Part shown: one piece after another, positions 52,701 through 64,000 of the stretch
How positions within the stretch are numbered: position 1 is the stretch's first letter
Layout: each line of letters opens with the position of its first letter
DNA from: Mansonella perstans
Taxonomy: Eukaryota > Nematoda > Chromadorea > Rhabditida > Onchocercidae
DNA: 64,000 nt
Direction: 5' to 3'
NCBI GenBank assembly: GCA_037074765.1
Contig: JBAMDO010000241.1
Location: forward strand, 1-64,000
The notes under the pieces: model-generated
Databases searched by the model: none
What the model saw: only the letters and a program-made list of their open reading frames with translations
Told to the model about the DNA's origin: nothing
Made by a program: the position numbers and the translations under genes

Positions 52701-55700
52701 TAGCCAATATCTGAAGAGTTAAACGATTTCGAATTCAGTCTTTTTTCATTTCCAAATAATGTATTCATTATAGTATAACAGATAACTTTAGCCTACTGTG
52801 CTTCATAATGTTTTTTATTCCTTTCTTTTTTTTGGTCTTTGTTTTTTTTTTTTTTAAATTAATTATTGAACATTTAATTAACAAACAGTAGCAATTAAAT
52901 TAATCGAAGAAGAATAGCAATTAAGCTTAATTAACGAAATTGTTACTATAAAGTCAAGAAATAATAATAGAGAGAAGGTATGAGGAACTTTAATATATCT
53001 CACTTTAGAGTTACTTTTTCAAATAAATTACTGAATGACAAGCACTGAAAAAAATTGAAAAATTGTTGAAAAAATCAAAAGGATAATTTAAAGAGAAAGA
53101 GAATAGAGAAATTAAGTATTGAAATTGTTTATTATTGGAAATTATAAATAAAAAGGAAATTTTATAAGAGTATACTTATCTAAAAAAATCGAAAGGTTGA
53201 TAAGATAAGCAATTAATAAAAATGGTTAAATAAGAATTGAAAAGAATTTTTAGGGAAAAAGTGACCAATTACAAAAAAATACAGACTTGCTCATTTTTTT
53301 ATGTTTCTTACGATACCGCAAGGATCGTAAATTGAAAAAAGTAACAGATGACTATTAGTGAAAGGAATGACTATTAAATCATTTCTAATAATTTTATTGC
53401 GGAATATGTTATACTGATATGTTGACAGGTACTGTATCCTATGCGCACTTACTAGCATAGTTTCTCAAGCTGATAAGTACGATTAAAGAAATTAAAATAG
53501 TACGAATATAACGTGCTCAATTAATTAATTTATTTGGAAGCTTCGAAAATGCAAGAAAAGTTTGCTTAGACAAAATATTGCGTAAAAAATAATACGCGAT
53601 ATTATTATAAACGTTCTAAATTTCATCTCTCATTTGTAGCAAAGTGAAAATTTATTTTGTAGTAACGTCAAAAACCTATGTGAAGTGAGAGAACTTTACT
53701 GTACAATACGTCAAACATGTGTTCTCTTTTTTCTGCGTCATATTTCATCAATTCATGCAGGACTAAATAACTCATCATCGATTTACTTCGAATATATTCA
53801 TTAATTTAGCAAAGTCATTAAGTTCTTAATATAATATTTGAAAATGTATTAGGGCTGTCGCTATTTTGTTTACGAACAAACATGTTCCTACACTTTATAA
53901 AAGTAATTTAAGTAAATTTAATAAGCGTTGCAGATTTGTGGAAGCCCCATTGTTACTGATTGATTACAAGTAATGTATGAAAAGCCTTAAATTATATTAT
54001 TAGTTCAAATGGTTATAAATCAATGACAAGTACACGTGCGTCAAATCGATTGAAACTAAGGTAAGTGTAAAAATTTTCAGTTGATAGTGACACACTTATA
54101 TTAATTGCAAGATAAGTGCATTATTTATTTTGATCTCAATATTTTCAATTGAATTTAATTGATTTTATTTCTCAAATAATATTACTAGCTACAGCTCCTA
54201 ATTAATTCATAAGTATTTCAATATCTCTTCAGTATTCTAGGTAACAAAATTTCAACGTTAAATTTTGAATAGCAGTTTTTCTTGAATGCAGGAATAATGA
54301 TGATAATTATCGGAAAAAAAACTAAATAGTTTGAAATGAATTGCAACCGCTATGACGAATCACTGAAAGTTCCATCATATTGGCAATTTCAAACAATAAC
54401 ATCAACGGTAAGTAGTAACAGAAAAACTTGTTTTTCAAATCAATTTAATTTATGAAATTTTAAAAGTGTTATATTAATGATAGGGGATTTATAGTTGGAA
54501 AAGTATAACTAAATTGTGATATTTTTTGAAATTGGCTTAAATCTGTTCATCCAAATTTGACATGAATCTCAGATAAAGTTCAGATTCTATTACATTATCA
54601 TATTTGTTATTAAATTTTCAGAATTAAATTGACCACAATTTTTAGTCATCAATTTGTTAATAATAAGAGAATTACAGTGATTACTGCATTCAATAAATTC
54701 TTTGCCATTTTTTATATAATAAAGTAATGTCGTATTAATATGAATATTATTCTTTTTTTTGCAGATTAATTACTCGATTTCGAATTACTAATTCTGATCT
54801 TTGATTTTGATCATCTATATCAGTTATCCGTGTACATTTAATTATCCATGCATGTTACCCAACGTGTATCTGCTTGATTTTGGCTAGCGATGTCAAGCAT
54901 GTTGACGTTTCCAAGGTATGATCTCACAAAAGTGTGAGAAAAAAAACAAATAAGTACATCAATCATTAAACGTATCTTAGCAAAAGTTTTCTGGCACTGA
55001 TTTTCGTCGGTAATCTCTTTGAATTTTTTTCTCACACTTTTGTCAATCAACAATTTTGATAAAAATTTTTGGAAAAAGCATACACGACAGAACAAAATTT
55101 CAGCACTTGAAAATTTAATTGTTAATTTTTTTGGGTTCATTCTTTTGAAACTTTAACAGAGGCTTTTCTGTTAAATATATTTCACGAAATGATGATTTAT
55201 GCTTTCTGAACCAACCGTTAATAGATACCGTATCTTTCTTTACTTCAGTTTTTTTTTTTTTTTTTTTTTTTTTTGCTAAGCATTTCACTTACTTTAAAGG
55301 CTCATTTGTCTATTCTTTGGTGCAAATAAATAAAGTGAAAACTTTCCAATTATCTGATACTCTTTAAAAAAAGCCAATTTAATTTTATTTGAAAATAATA
55401 TTTTTCAAAATTTTTCACTTCCATTTTTCTCTTTTTCGACAATTTGCTATCACAGTGAAAGAGTAATATTTACATATTATTTTAACTGCGGTTAATAAGA
55501 TGTAATAACTAATATTAAGAATTCAGTTACGATTTGATTCCTCGCCAACTGTCCTTGGAATGATACTTCTAAGAGACCGCGATGAGCATGAACTGAAGAA
55601 AAGGCACGTCAAGTATTAGTATTAATTTTTTTTTCAAGTATTAGTATTAACATTAACATGTCAAGATTGCAACTAAATTGAAGAAATAGAAATGAAAAAA

Positions 55701-58700
55701 GATGTGCGAAAAACAATAATTAAATAAAATAAATAGAAATTAAAAAAGTGCATAAAAATGAAACTGCAATTAAATTAACAAAATAGAAATGAAAACAGAA
55801 CTCAATTAGCCACTTATCTTTATACATAAATCAGAATCAATTTATGAAATAAAAATTTGTAATGAGGAAAAGAATTTTTAAAACAGTATTTTTGATTTTC
55901 TTCAATAACAAGTTCGAATTCATTTAATTTCTTTTTTTTACATCGAATCAAAAAAAAGAAATAAAAATTTGAATGGAACCTTTTCGTCAAGTAAATCTCC
56001 ATGAAGAGCTACGTCACCAAATACTGTACCATTCGGAATATTTCTTATCTAAGTCCACTTGATATGACAGTTTGTCAATCGTCATATCAAATTGTTATCA
56101 ATTTTTTTTTGCTCTTTTAACTTTTCATTGAATGTGTCAAGTGGTCATTCTGCTATCAACACATTCTTAACTGTTCTGGTCACCATACACGATGTGTTTG
56201 TTTGTGTAGATAACGTCAAATTATTTTGTGAAAAATTAACTCATTATTCTTGTCTTTGGAACAAAAAAAAAGTGAAAAAACAGGAAGGATAATACAAGCA
56301 ATAAATGCTTTCATGCATTTTAATTTAGAAACATTATTTAATTGAAAAAGCTGTACTTGATTTTAAAACATACATGATTCAATGGCGAATAAAGAATTGT
56401 TCGTTTTTTAATTAAATTTTAAAATTTCACAAAATGAAAAAAGTTTAACGAGATCAATGTTAGTATAAGGAATTTCTTTTTTTCATTTAAAAAATAAATT
56501 TCGTCGATATAATTTAAAACAGATAAATATTACACAAAAGCTCTATGTGAATATGTATTCTTATAAGTACTGTAGTGCAAAGTTTCCATATTAAGTATTT
56601 GAATTTTTTTGAATATTTCGAATAGTCAAGTTATAAACTATTTGATTAACCTAAACCGATTTAATTATACTAATTAATCGATGTTTAAATTGTGCTGATG
56701 TTTTTTCGAAATGAAAAAATCGTATGTCTGAAAAAAAAAATTTGGGAGGAATTTTTAACAGGTTTCTTAACATATTGAGTATTCAAATTTCGAATGTAAA
56801 ATATTTGGACATTTGAAATGACTGAAATTTTTGGATTCAAAATTTTGCAGGCACGAAACTATATTTGTTTTTGCAAACAGGAAATCGTAGAATATAGCTT
56901 TATCCAAATTCGGTTCACGATTTCGACCCAGTGCAGATATTATTGAAATCACGCTATCCTTTCTAGTTTTGTGCGTGATCACACAACTTTTTTTTCTGCC
57001 AATAATATATTGCTATTCATAAATATATTTGTAAATTAATGAGACAAAAAAAGATAGAGTTGAAATAATTAACAAAATTTGTGCTGAATTTTGAGTGAGT
57101 TATGAATACGATAATTCGCCTAAAATTACTGGATTTGGAAACTGAATAAGTAATGAATAAGATGTTTCGCCAAGAATTACTGGAAACGAATAAAATTTTA
57201 AAACATTGGCATTTCAGATTAAACTTCCAATTCCAATGCGCTGCATAAATGTTATTCGAGTTGTAAATTAAATAAAGTTAATTCCGAATTTAATCAAGTT
57301 CTGCCAAATTAAATTCTACAGCACTTTGTCATTGTTGTAATGTCCCATCAAGTTTTATTCTCAAGAAGGAACAAATAAAAAAATTCCTTTCATATAATAT
57401 AATAAACTGAATGCAATCTATATTCGAGTTATGAATTTTAGGTTCGTAACAGTTTAGTTCATTAATTCAATTTAATAATTTAAAGAATAAAGATTCTTCG
57501 AAAGTAACTTTTAATAAAAATACTGCTAAAAACTGATTATATATTCAAATATTCGTTACACTTTTAAATAAACTGAATTTTAAAATTTGAATCTTACACT
57601 GGACTGAATCACGAAATATAAAGTTTATGCTATTTAATTTACGAAATGTAATTTAAGGTATATGTATAATGTATATGAAATTTTTTAAAAGTTTTTCAAT
57701 AAAAATACTACTATAAGTGACTTAGTTTTATTAAATTCTTGCTATTAATTGGTTTTAAAAAAGCTTTTTTGTTACCAAATGAAACATGCACTCAAGCCCA
57801 CGCACACATAAGGAAAATGTTATGGAAATTGAAATTAATTAATTAGTTAATGGTTACATTATCCATTTAACTTAAATTCTAACTTTAATCACATTAATTT
57901 CAGGTGTGATTTTGAGTAAAGTGTTTGGGCGAGAAAAAGTTTTGACAGATCATCAGTAAATGGTGACACTATGACCACTCATATACATATATAGATGAAT
58001 GATGGATACTGCAATACAAAATGTAAACAAATAATGTGCAAGTGTAGCGACTCTTCAAATTGACTCAAATCGTTCAGTTTTTCCATTTGCCATTATTAAT
58101 TAGAATGTCCATTAAAATATCTATTAACCAATACTTTATTTGGTATACCGCTGATTCTTCAAGTATTACTTCAGGTTCTAAAAATCTTTTCCGATATAAA
58201 TGTTTTCCGTTTCCCGGTCCCTTTCGTCTTTTTTTACTAGGAATTCTCCATTAATTGTACAAACAAATCCGAGAGATTATCCATGTAATATCCATAAATG
58301 AGATTGGAATAACAATAATGTTATAGTAGCAATTTCTATTCTGTCACATAGAATTGTCGTCATCCTTTTTTCTTTTTACAGTATGCTAAAAAGAAACCGA
58401 CAGGAAATATTATTTGGTTTTTGATGCTTCTAATATGGTTAAAAAAGAGTAGATTACAACAGATAAAGTTGTCATAGTTTTTTTTTTTTTTTTTTTTGAG
58501 GACATTCATAATTAGTGCAAGAAAAAGCCAAGATCAACAATTACGAAAACGGGAGAAGAAAATATCAGAGATCATCATTCAGAAAACAAGTTAAAAGAAG
58601 ATGGCAAGACTATCACAAATATCAGGCAGAAGAAAAAAACAAAGATCACCGTAGAAATTTGGGCGGAAAAAAGTACGGGGGACCATCACTTAATGAAACA

Positions 58701-59937
58701 GTTAAAAGAAAGACCGGGGAATATCAGGTAGAAAACTGAGAAAAGAAAAAGAAGAAAATAGAAGAAAATACCACAAGCAAGGTAAAAAGATAAAAAAAAG
58801 AAACTTTTCTTTTCTTTTTTCGAATTATAAAAAATTTTTGAATGAAATTTGAATTCTTCCGGCAGAGAATGTTTTTATTCGTTGCAAAAGAAAATTTTTT
58901 ATTTCAAAAAAAGTAATTTCAAAAATGACCACTTAAATTTTAACGAATTTTATTAAAAAAGTTTAAATTATTGATTTTATTTTTTTGAAAATCTCTTCTC
59001 TTCCTTGCATTGTTAAAGAATATTTCATGTTTAAACACTTCTTCATAGTATTTGAAGTTGATAAAAGAAAAAATTTTTAAATATATATTTATTTTTCAAA
59101 TTTTTAACTTAAAAATTTTTATTTTTATTGAAAAATTCCGATAAGATAAAGCAAATAAATTAATTTTAAATATTTCAAACAACGAATAATGATTCTGTAG
59201 TAATTTGTCAAATAATTAAACATTTCAAAAGTGTAAAAGGAATTTTTAAAAGTATTTGAAAAGTTAGTGCAGACAAAATTCCCCTTCACGCAGTATTTGT
59301 TCATCACTATTGCTGCATCAAGCAAATCTTTTCCATTTTTCTATGAAATCATGAAAAGGCGGTAAGAAAGTTGAAAAAAACACGAAAAGATCAAAGGATA
59401 AAAAATCGAATTTTTTCTTTTTAGCAAATTTCCTTTAAAAAATTCCATTTTTTCAATTAAATTTCCTAAAAGATTCAATTTTTCTAATGAAGTGACTTTG
59501 AATATTTTAAAAAAATTTTTGAAGAAATTAATTCCAACAGAATTAATAAATTTTTTCTTCAAAAATAATTAATATCATTTTTCCTTCTAACAAGAAAAAT
59601 CAGTGATGAAAGGATAAATGAACGGATTACAGTAAAATAGTTTAAATTTCTGTCTTAAATCAATAATACAGGGTTAAAATCTTTTCAGACAAAAAAATTT
59701 CAAATCAAAACCAATAAAAGCATACTTACCTATAGTGTTCAATGGTGATAAGATATCATTAACAGTAAATCGATGATGCATCAGTTGTTTTGTTGCACTG
59801 TCACTGTTACTACAGCTTGCTGTAACGGTGGTTGTTATTAGTTGTTTTTGTTGTTGTTGTTTATCATTACTTCGTCTTAACATATCAACGGTGTTATTTG
59901 CTTCAACCATAATCGTTTTCAGCATATCATATTGCAT
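43778..59937 (-). CDS. ceh-24: NK2-class homeobox protein (NKX2-1/CEH-24 type)
   Basis: A transcription factor with all three NK2 hallmarks, in seven exons on the minus strand: 60031-59730 (first in-frame ATG at 59937), 48953-48689, 48537-48479, 45101-44869, 44755-44607, 44296-44146, 43891-43778. All phases agree, giving 392 codons from that ATG. Residues 56-69 are the TN motif ([11 protein letters not shown]). GWYGAHDPR (about 168-176) matches a segment of vertebrate NKX2-1. The homeodomain spans about 212-271 ([10 protein letters not shown]... [14 protein letters not shown]) with Tyr at position 54, diagnostic of NK2. The NK2-specific domain is [11 protein letters not shown] at about 309-319. 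The C-terminus is Pro/Tyr-rich. In C. elegans the NKX2-1-like gene is ceh-24 (muscle and neuronal fate); orthology is inferred from motifs. The first intron is 10.8 kb and the third 3.4 kb. The 5' exon follows a TTTCAG at 60032-60037, so it may be trans-spliced or preceded by another exon. The stop is TAA at 43778-43780. Confidence 0.92.
47406..47490. repeat. 48-bp tandem duplication
   Basis: Two copies of a TTAAGAACCC... GGATGATCCACTAC segment start at 47406 and 47454, with a few substitutions. They lie in intron 3 of the homeobox gene. Read on the minus strand they give two KVVDHPxFGFL repeats in a short frame, but no splice sites support coding. Confidence 0.8.
48191..48216. repeat. (CA)13 microsatellite
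   Basis: An uninterrupted CA run in intron 3 of the homeobox gene, about 260 bases from the neighbouring small exon. Likely length-polymorphic. Confidence 0.95.
49974..50325. repeat. higher-order tandem repeat, four half-units
   Basis: Four copies of an ACATGTTACATAGATC ... GATCAGAATGTCAG ... GCAATATTGGAATACCAAT unit start at 49974, 50056, 50157 and 50237. Copies two and four carry an extra roughly 19-base AATACAAGCTA segment that copies one and three lack. The array is therefore about two copies of a roughly 182-base dimer. It lies in intron 1 of the homeobox gene. Confidence 0.9.
51962..52620. other. purine tract followed by pyrimidine-rich tract
   Basis: On the plus strand, 51962-52014 is almost entirely A/G (GAGAGAGGG, AAAAAG). 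After about 100 mixed bases the same strand becomes strongly C/T-rich to about 52620, ending in (CT)n. No coding potential was seen. Such strand switches can fold into triplex or hairpin structures. Confidence 0.65.
55249..55274. repeat. 26-base poly(T) tract
   Basis: The longest homopolymer in the window, in intron 1 of the homeobox gene. Assembly length here is unreliable by nature. Confidence 0.9.
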
Positions 59938-60031
59938 ATTTTCATCATCGCTTTTGATACGGAATGAGTTGTAATCTGAATTATTGCTTCTAGTGTGCAA
60001 TAATTTTGATACCGCATTTTCACAAAATGAA

Positions 60032-60038
60032 CTGAAAT
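60032..60038 (-). promoter_or_regulatory. acceptor site ahead of the homeobox 5' exon
   Basis: AATTTCAG on the minus strand immediately precedes the exon ending at 60031. It is either a spliced-leader acceptor, with translation starting at the ATG at 59937, or the acceptor of an intron whose upstream exon I could not identify. The exon is open in frame right up to this site. Confidence 0.5.
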
Positions 60039-61829
60039 TTTTCAAAATAAAACAATTTTAATAGAAGAAAGAGAAAAGAGGAGAAATTTAAAATGTCGAC
60101 ACCTCAATAATATTTTTGCCCTAAATTAAATTTTTCAATTTCATTAAAAAAATTATATTAAAATTACTTTTACAATGCACTACGACGAAAAAATATAGAT
60201 TACAAGTATTACTTTATATACTATTCTAAAGATAGTAATTGTTGAATGATGATTATCATATCACACGTGATAACTATTGAATGATGATTATCATAAGTTA
60301 TATTCAAGTAATGCTTAGATGAAAATGCTGTTTGTGGTGTAATGACAATAAAAGTAATTAAATAGCTTAAAATCTACAAGCAGTACTGGCTATTTTTAAT
60401 GATAGCAGGTTGATTATAAAGTCATAATAGAACAAATATTGGCATAAATAATATATTGATATCACTGTTTATTTTTTAATACAGTGATAATTCCAAATTG
60501 ATAATATAACTTCAGTGATAGTACAAAAATTATCAATTAAATACTTTCCAAGGTGATTCATGACATTTCAGCTGTCAATGATAATACAGTAAACACTGCA
60601 ATCACAAGTTGCTGATTACTAGTGGTATATGTTAATGACAATGATAAAATAATTTAATTATTAATAGCTCTCCATTTTTATGCACTTTAAATGTTGACAA
60701 CAACAATATAAGATTGATAAAAAGATAATAATACGGCTGTGATAATGACTTCTATTAATGAAGCATTCAATCAAAATTTTGGTTTTAAAAACTAAAATTA
60801 TCGTGATGGATTTTCAAGAAGAAAAAGAAAATGTGCGAAAGGGAAAAAAGTTAAAAATTGAAATTTTCGATTAACTAAAGATATTTTTTAAAATCTGAAC
60901 TTTTTGAAATATAAGAAAATTTTCATAACAAATACAGTGAAGAAAAATATCGTCATTAAACGGGTAAAAACACAATGATGATGATGATGACGATGAGGAA
61001 GATGAAGATGGTGGATGTAGATGATTATGATGACGAGGATATTGTTCTCAACAGTGGTTGTTGGTGATGAGGAATGATGGTTAAGATGAATATCCATTTC
61101 TAGCGGTTTTTTTTTCTGGAACAATTACAGCTTGATGAGTATTCCTGAAAAAAAAAGAAATGATACTTAAGTAGCAACGAAAATGTTTATTCATCAAGTG
61201 AATGAATTGAAGCGAAGAGTGTTAAATAGCTTAGACTGAATTGAGAAAACAGGACTTAGACCAAAGTGTATGGGAATAATTATACTAGAGTGCCCGGAGA
61301 GATTCTTATGCTTCAATTTAGTTCAGAATGAAAAGCATTTGTGCAACTGTATTTAAATGAAAGAAAATTATTAGGATGATCAATTAGATTTGATGCATTG
61401 AAAAAGAATAACCAAGCAATCCTTTAATTATATTATCCTTTCGGGCAGATGATGATGATGATGATGAACATCTATTTCATTTCAGATATTAAATTAGATT
61501 ATATATTATATCATTCGAGTATTTTCAAAAAAGAAATCTCAGTACTCTTGCTCATTGCTTTTTTTTATTCTAACAATTTACGAAATTATTTTTGCAAAAA
61601 AATTGTTTCATTTACCATTGACTTTAAGTTATTATAGAAAAAATATTGACTAGCTAGAAATAGAAATAGGAATAGGAGTACTTATAATTCGGGAAATTCT
61701 AAAATTTTTTCCATACTAATATTATAATTTTATTTTCCGTCAGTATTTTACAGCAGTAATTCTATTATTATTATTATTTGATAAAAAACAAATTTTTAAA
61801 GTGACTTTATATTACTAATATAGTACTCC

Positions 61830-62420
61830 TATTATTATTTCAGAGTTCTCAGTATTCTTACTGCTATTTTCAAGAATTTTCAGCATCATTAATATTCCGA
61901 ATGTTTCCTGCAACATCTCAGTATCTCCATTTCAGTGCCTCTTATTACTATCACAGAATTTCTAATATAACAATTAGTATTCTATAATTCTTATTGTAAT
62001 TCATGCAATACAAAATAGAGATTTTAAGTATTCTTATTACTATTCCATTATTATTCGATGAAAATAGTTGCCCATTCGATTATCATTTCAGAATTTACAG
62101 CATTCCTGGTGCCATTTTCGATTCTTCAGCATTTTTATTACCAAGCCAAGAATATTCAGTATTTCTATTACCACTTAGAATTTGCAATATCACTATTTGC
62201 GTTTGATAATTCGCTGTATTTCTTTTGTTACTCCATAACCATTTCCAGCTTTCCTAGTGTTCCTATTGCCCTTTTCATTTTTGAAAAGCATACATAATTG
62301 AAACATTCGCTATGACTTATTTTGCAAATATGTATTTGCTAATGAATTTTTTTCTTTTCCATTTTAGTATTTTAGTATTTCAGTCAGTATTTTCAGTGTT
62401 TCATAATTTCAGCTCATTCT
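61830..62420. repeat. degenerate TTCAGTATT-type repeat field
   Basis: Variants of TTCAGTATTCTTATTACTATT and TTTCAGCATT recur about every 25-40 bases over some 600 bases. Copies are too diverged to fix a period by eye. Confidence 0.55.
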
Positions 62421-63780
62421 TTTTCTAAAAAAAAGAAAAATATTTCTTTTTTTTTTTTTTGAAAAAGATAATTGAACTATTCGGATATATGGAAAAGTTT
62501 GATTAATGGAAAATGAGAACAAAACGAAATGGCAAAAAATTGCTAAAATTAAAATTAAACCAAACTTTAACTTAAGTAAAAATTCATTTATAATGCCTGC
62601 TTTTACAGTAATTTGAAAAGTAAATAATCTTTGACATTTTAAACAGTCTATTTTAAAACAAAATAAAGCAATAGATAGAATAATTGTTTTTGAAATTTTT
62701 TATTATTTGAAGCAATTTTGGTAGAAATATTATTAATTCTTAAAAATTTCCACACTGCTACTTGCTTGAAATAAACATGCAGTAAGAATGCGCTAAATTT
62801 GCTGACACTTTTCCGGACCGAGGAAAATTCACAAAACTGTAGTAAATGCAAACTTTGAAATCTATTTTTTGATTAAACTTTTTCTGTATTATCTAAGCTG
62901 GAAGTTTCAATATTATTAGTGAATGGATTTAACTTCAGTCCTATGCATAAATAATTTTTCGAATAAGTAATAATTTATATTTCCTATGCCAGGATATAAA
63001 TAACTGAAAAACATTTCTTTTTAAAATTAAAATTTTGCATAAAATTATTTCATCAAATTGTGTTGCAAAGATTAAAGAAAAAAGATGAAAATTTCTGTAA
63101 TTAATATGTAAAAAGCTCAAAATAATTTAACAAATGGTAAAACAAGAAAACGATTAAGGAAGGATTAGAGCGAGAGAAAAAGAAATGGTGAGAGAAATAG
63201 AGGGAGAAATATCGAAGTTCTATCGGTGAATGGTTGAAAAATGGAAATGAGATATGGAATTGAACTGTTTCAAATTTTCAAACATTGAAAGACTTTTCAA
63301 AAATCGATAAGTATGAATTTGCCATTGATTGGCTCTTATTGGATCACTCAATTCTTTCCGCCTTTTGAAGACAATTGGTAGCAAGGCACTATCCGATACT
63401 AATACAATTCTAGAAACAAAGCATCTTTCTTCAAGTTTCAATAACAAATTCTCTTTCTCTTTCTCTTCCTTCCTTCTTTTCTCTCTTTCTCTCTCTCTCT
63501 ATGTATCTATTTCAATAAATCAGAATTCGAATAAATGCAAATTTACTTCATAAATAAATGAAAATTATGGTAGAAATGTTCCTATCAGCATAGCATTGTC
63601 TAATTTCCGCCAAAATACTTTGATTAAAGTATATAGGCGGAAATTGATTAATTTGGAAATTAATTAATTTGTTCAAAATTTGTTCAATTTAGGAATGATT
63701 TATTTTGATCACTACATATGTATGTATGTTTACAGTATGTTAAGACATCTTAATAAAATTGTGATAATTAGTATCATTAT

Positions 63781-63945
63781 TCTTATCATTAACATTATTC
63801 CCGTATTGATATCGTTGTCACCATTCAACAACAATAATGACCGTTATTATTATCAATACTGAAATCGTTGTCATTATAACAACAATAACTGTTATTATCA
63901 TCAGTATTGATATCGTTATCATTACAGAAATAATTTTGGCACTAT
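63781..63945. repeat. approximately 50-bp tandem repeat, three copies
   Basis: GATATCGTTGTC-type anchors at 63808, 63861 and 63909 are each preceded by (T)ATCAxTATT and followed by ACAACAATAA-like sequence. Spacings of 53 and 48 bases show small indels. The array lies near the window end. Confidence 0.75.
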
Positions 63946-64000
63946 CTGTTGCAATGTTATTGCCTATTGTATTGTTATGGTCATTACTGGCATTAATGGA

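Larger units (their letters stand above)
48954..59729 (-). other. 10.8-kb first intron of the homeobox gene
   Basis: The region between the TN-motif exon and the next coding exon, whose ends match in phase. No other gene was found inside it on either strand. It contains the tandem array at 49974-50325, a purine tract followed by a pyrimidine-rich tract (51962-52620) and a 26-base T run at 55249-55274. Long first introns of developmental homeobox genes often carry enhancers; that is an inference here. Confidence 0.7.
60039..64000. other. repeat-rich flank of the homeobox gene
   Basis: No secure gene. It holds a 35-base direct repeat (TTGAATGATGATTATCATA at 60242 and 60277), a GAT/ATC-rich segment at 60975-61010, degenerate TTCAGTATT-type repeats at about 61830-62420, a CT run near 63450-63500 and an approximately 50-base tandem repeat at 63781-63945. 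It probably includes the promoter of the minus-strand homeobox gene. Confidence 0.55.

Noticed and set aside
60888..61124. His/Ile-rich minus-strand frame as first exon of the homeobox gene
   Set aside because: It follows a good TTTTTCAG, but the coding potential comes from a GAT/ATC repeat and no donor gives the phase needed by the exon ending at 60031.
1..64000. tRNA, rRNA, CRISPR arrays, complete transposons and microRNA hairpins
   Set aside because: Read by eye on both strands, no cloverleaf, repeat-spacer array, transposase frame or known microRNA seed context was convincing; covariance-model searches were not possible here.

Overview
This is eukaryotic nuclear DNA, most likely from a nematode and probably a spirurid/filarial (clade III) worm. 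The evidence is strong A+T richness, genes split into many small exons with GTAAGT/GTATGT donors and short TTTTCAG-like acceptors, acceptor-like TTTNAG sites just upstream of start codons (as for spliced-leader trans-splicing), and animal gene families with nematode features. The species assignment is inference. No rRNA, tRNA, CRISPR array or bacterial operon was recognised, and most of the window is non-coding.

Layout. 1-11.8 kb: gene-poor, AT-rich, full of homopolymers and (GA)n, (GAT)n microsatellites. 12.16-16.99 kb, minus strand: a multi-exon AT-hook plus BED zinc-finger protein with an unusual Cys/His/Gln heptad repeat. 17-19.1 kb: divergent intergenic region with a 27-bp minisatellite next to the following gene. 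19.13-23.32 kb, plus strand: a complete nine-exon C2H2 zinc-finger gene, 439 codons with every splice phase reconciled, homologous to histone H4 transcription factor HINFP. 25.13-28.27 kb, plus strand: an RNA-recognition-motif plus Tudor-domain protein, with an extra coding-like segment just past its stop. 28.5-43.7 kb: a second gene desert. 43.78-60.03 kb, minus strand: an NK2-class homeobox gene (NKX2-1/scarecrow/CEH-24 type) carrying the TN motif, homeodomain and NK2-specific domain over seven exons, with a 10.8-kb first intron that holds tandem repeats. 60-64 kb: repeat-rich flank with no secure gene.

Nothing suggests the four genes form a pathway. Three are nuclear DNA-binding regulators (BED/AT-hook, HINFP-like, NK2 homeodomain). 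The fourth is an RNA-binding Tudor protein of the type often found in germ-granule or small-RNA biology. The BED and HINFP-like genes are divergent; the HINFP-like and RRM-Tudor genes are co-oriented but 1.8 kb apart, which is long for an operon. The points most worth checking are the RRM-Tudor architecture and its tail, the Cys/His/Gln repeat, the 27-bp TAATTA-containing promoter-proximal minisatellite, and the higher-order repeat in the homeobox intron.
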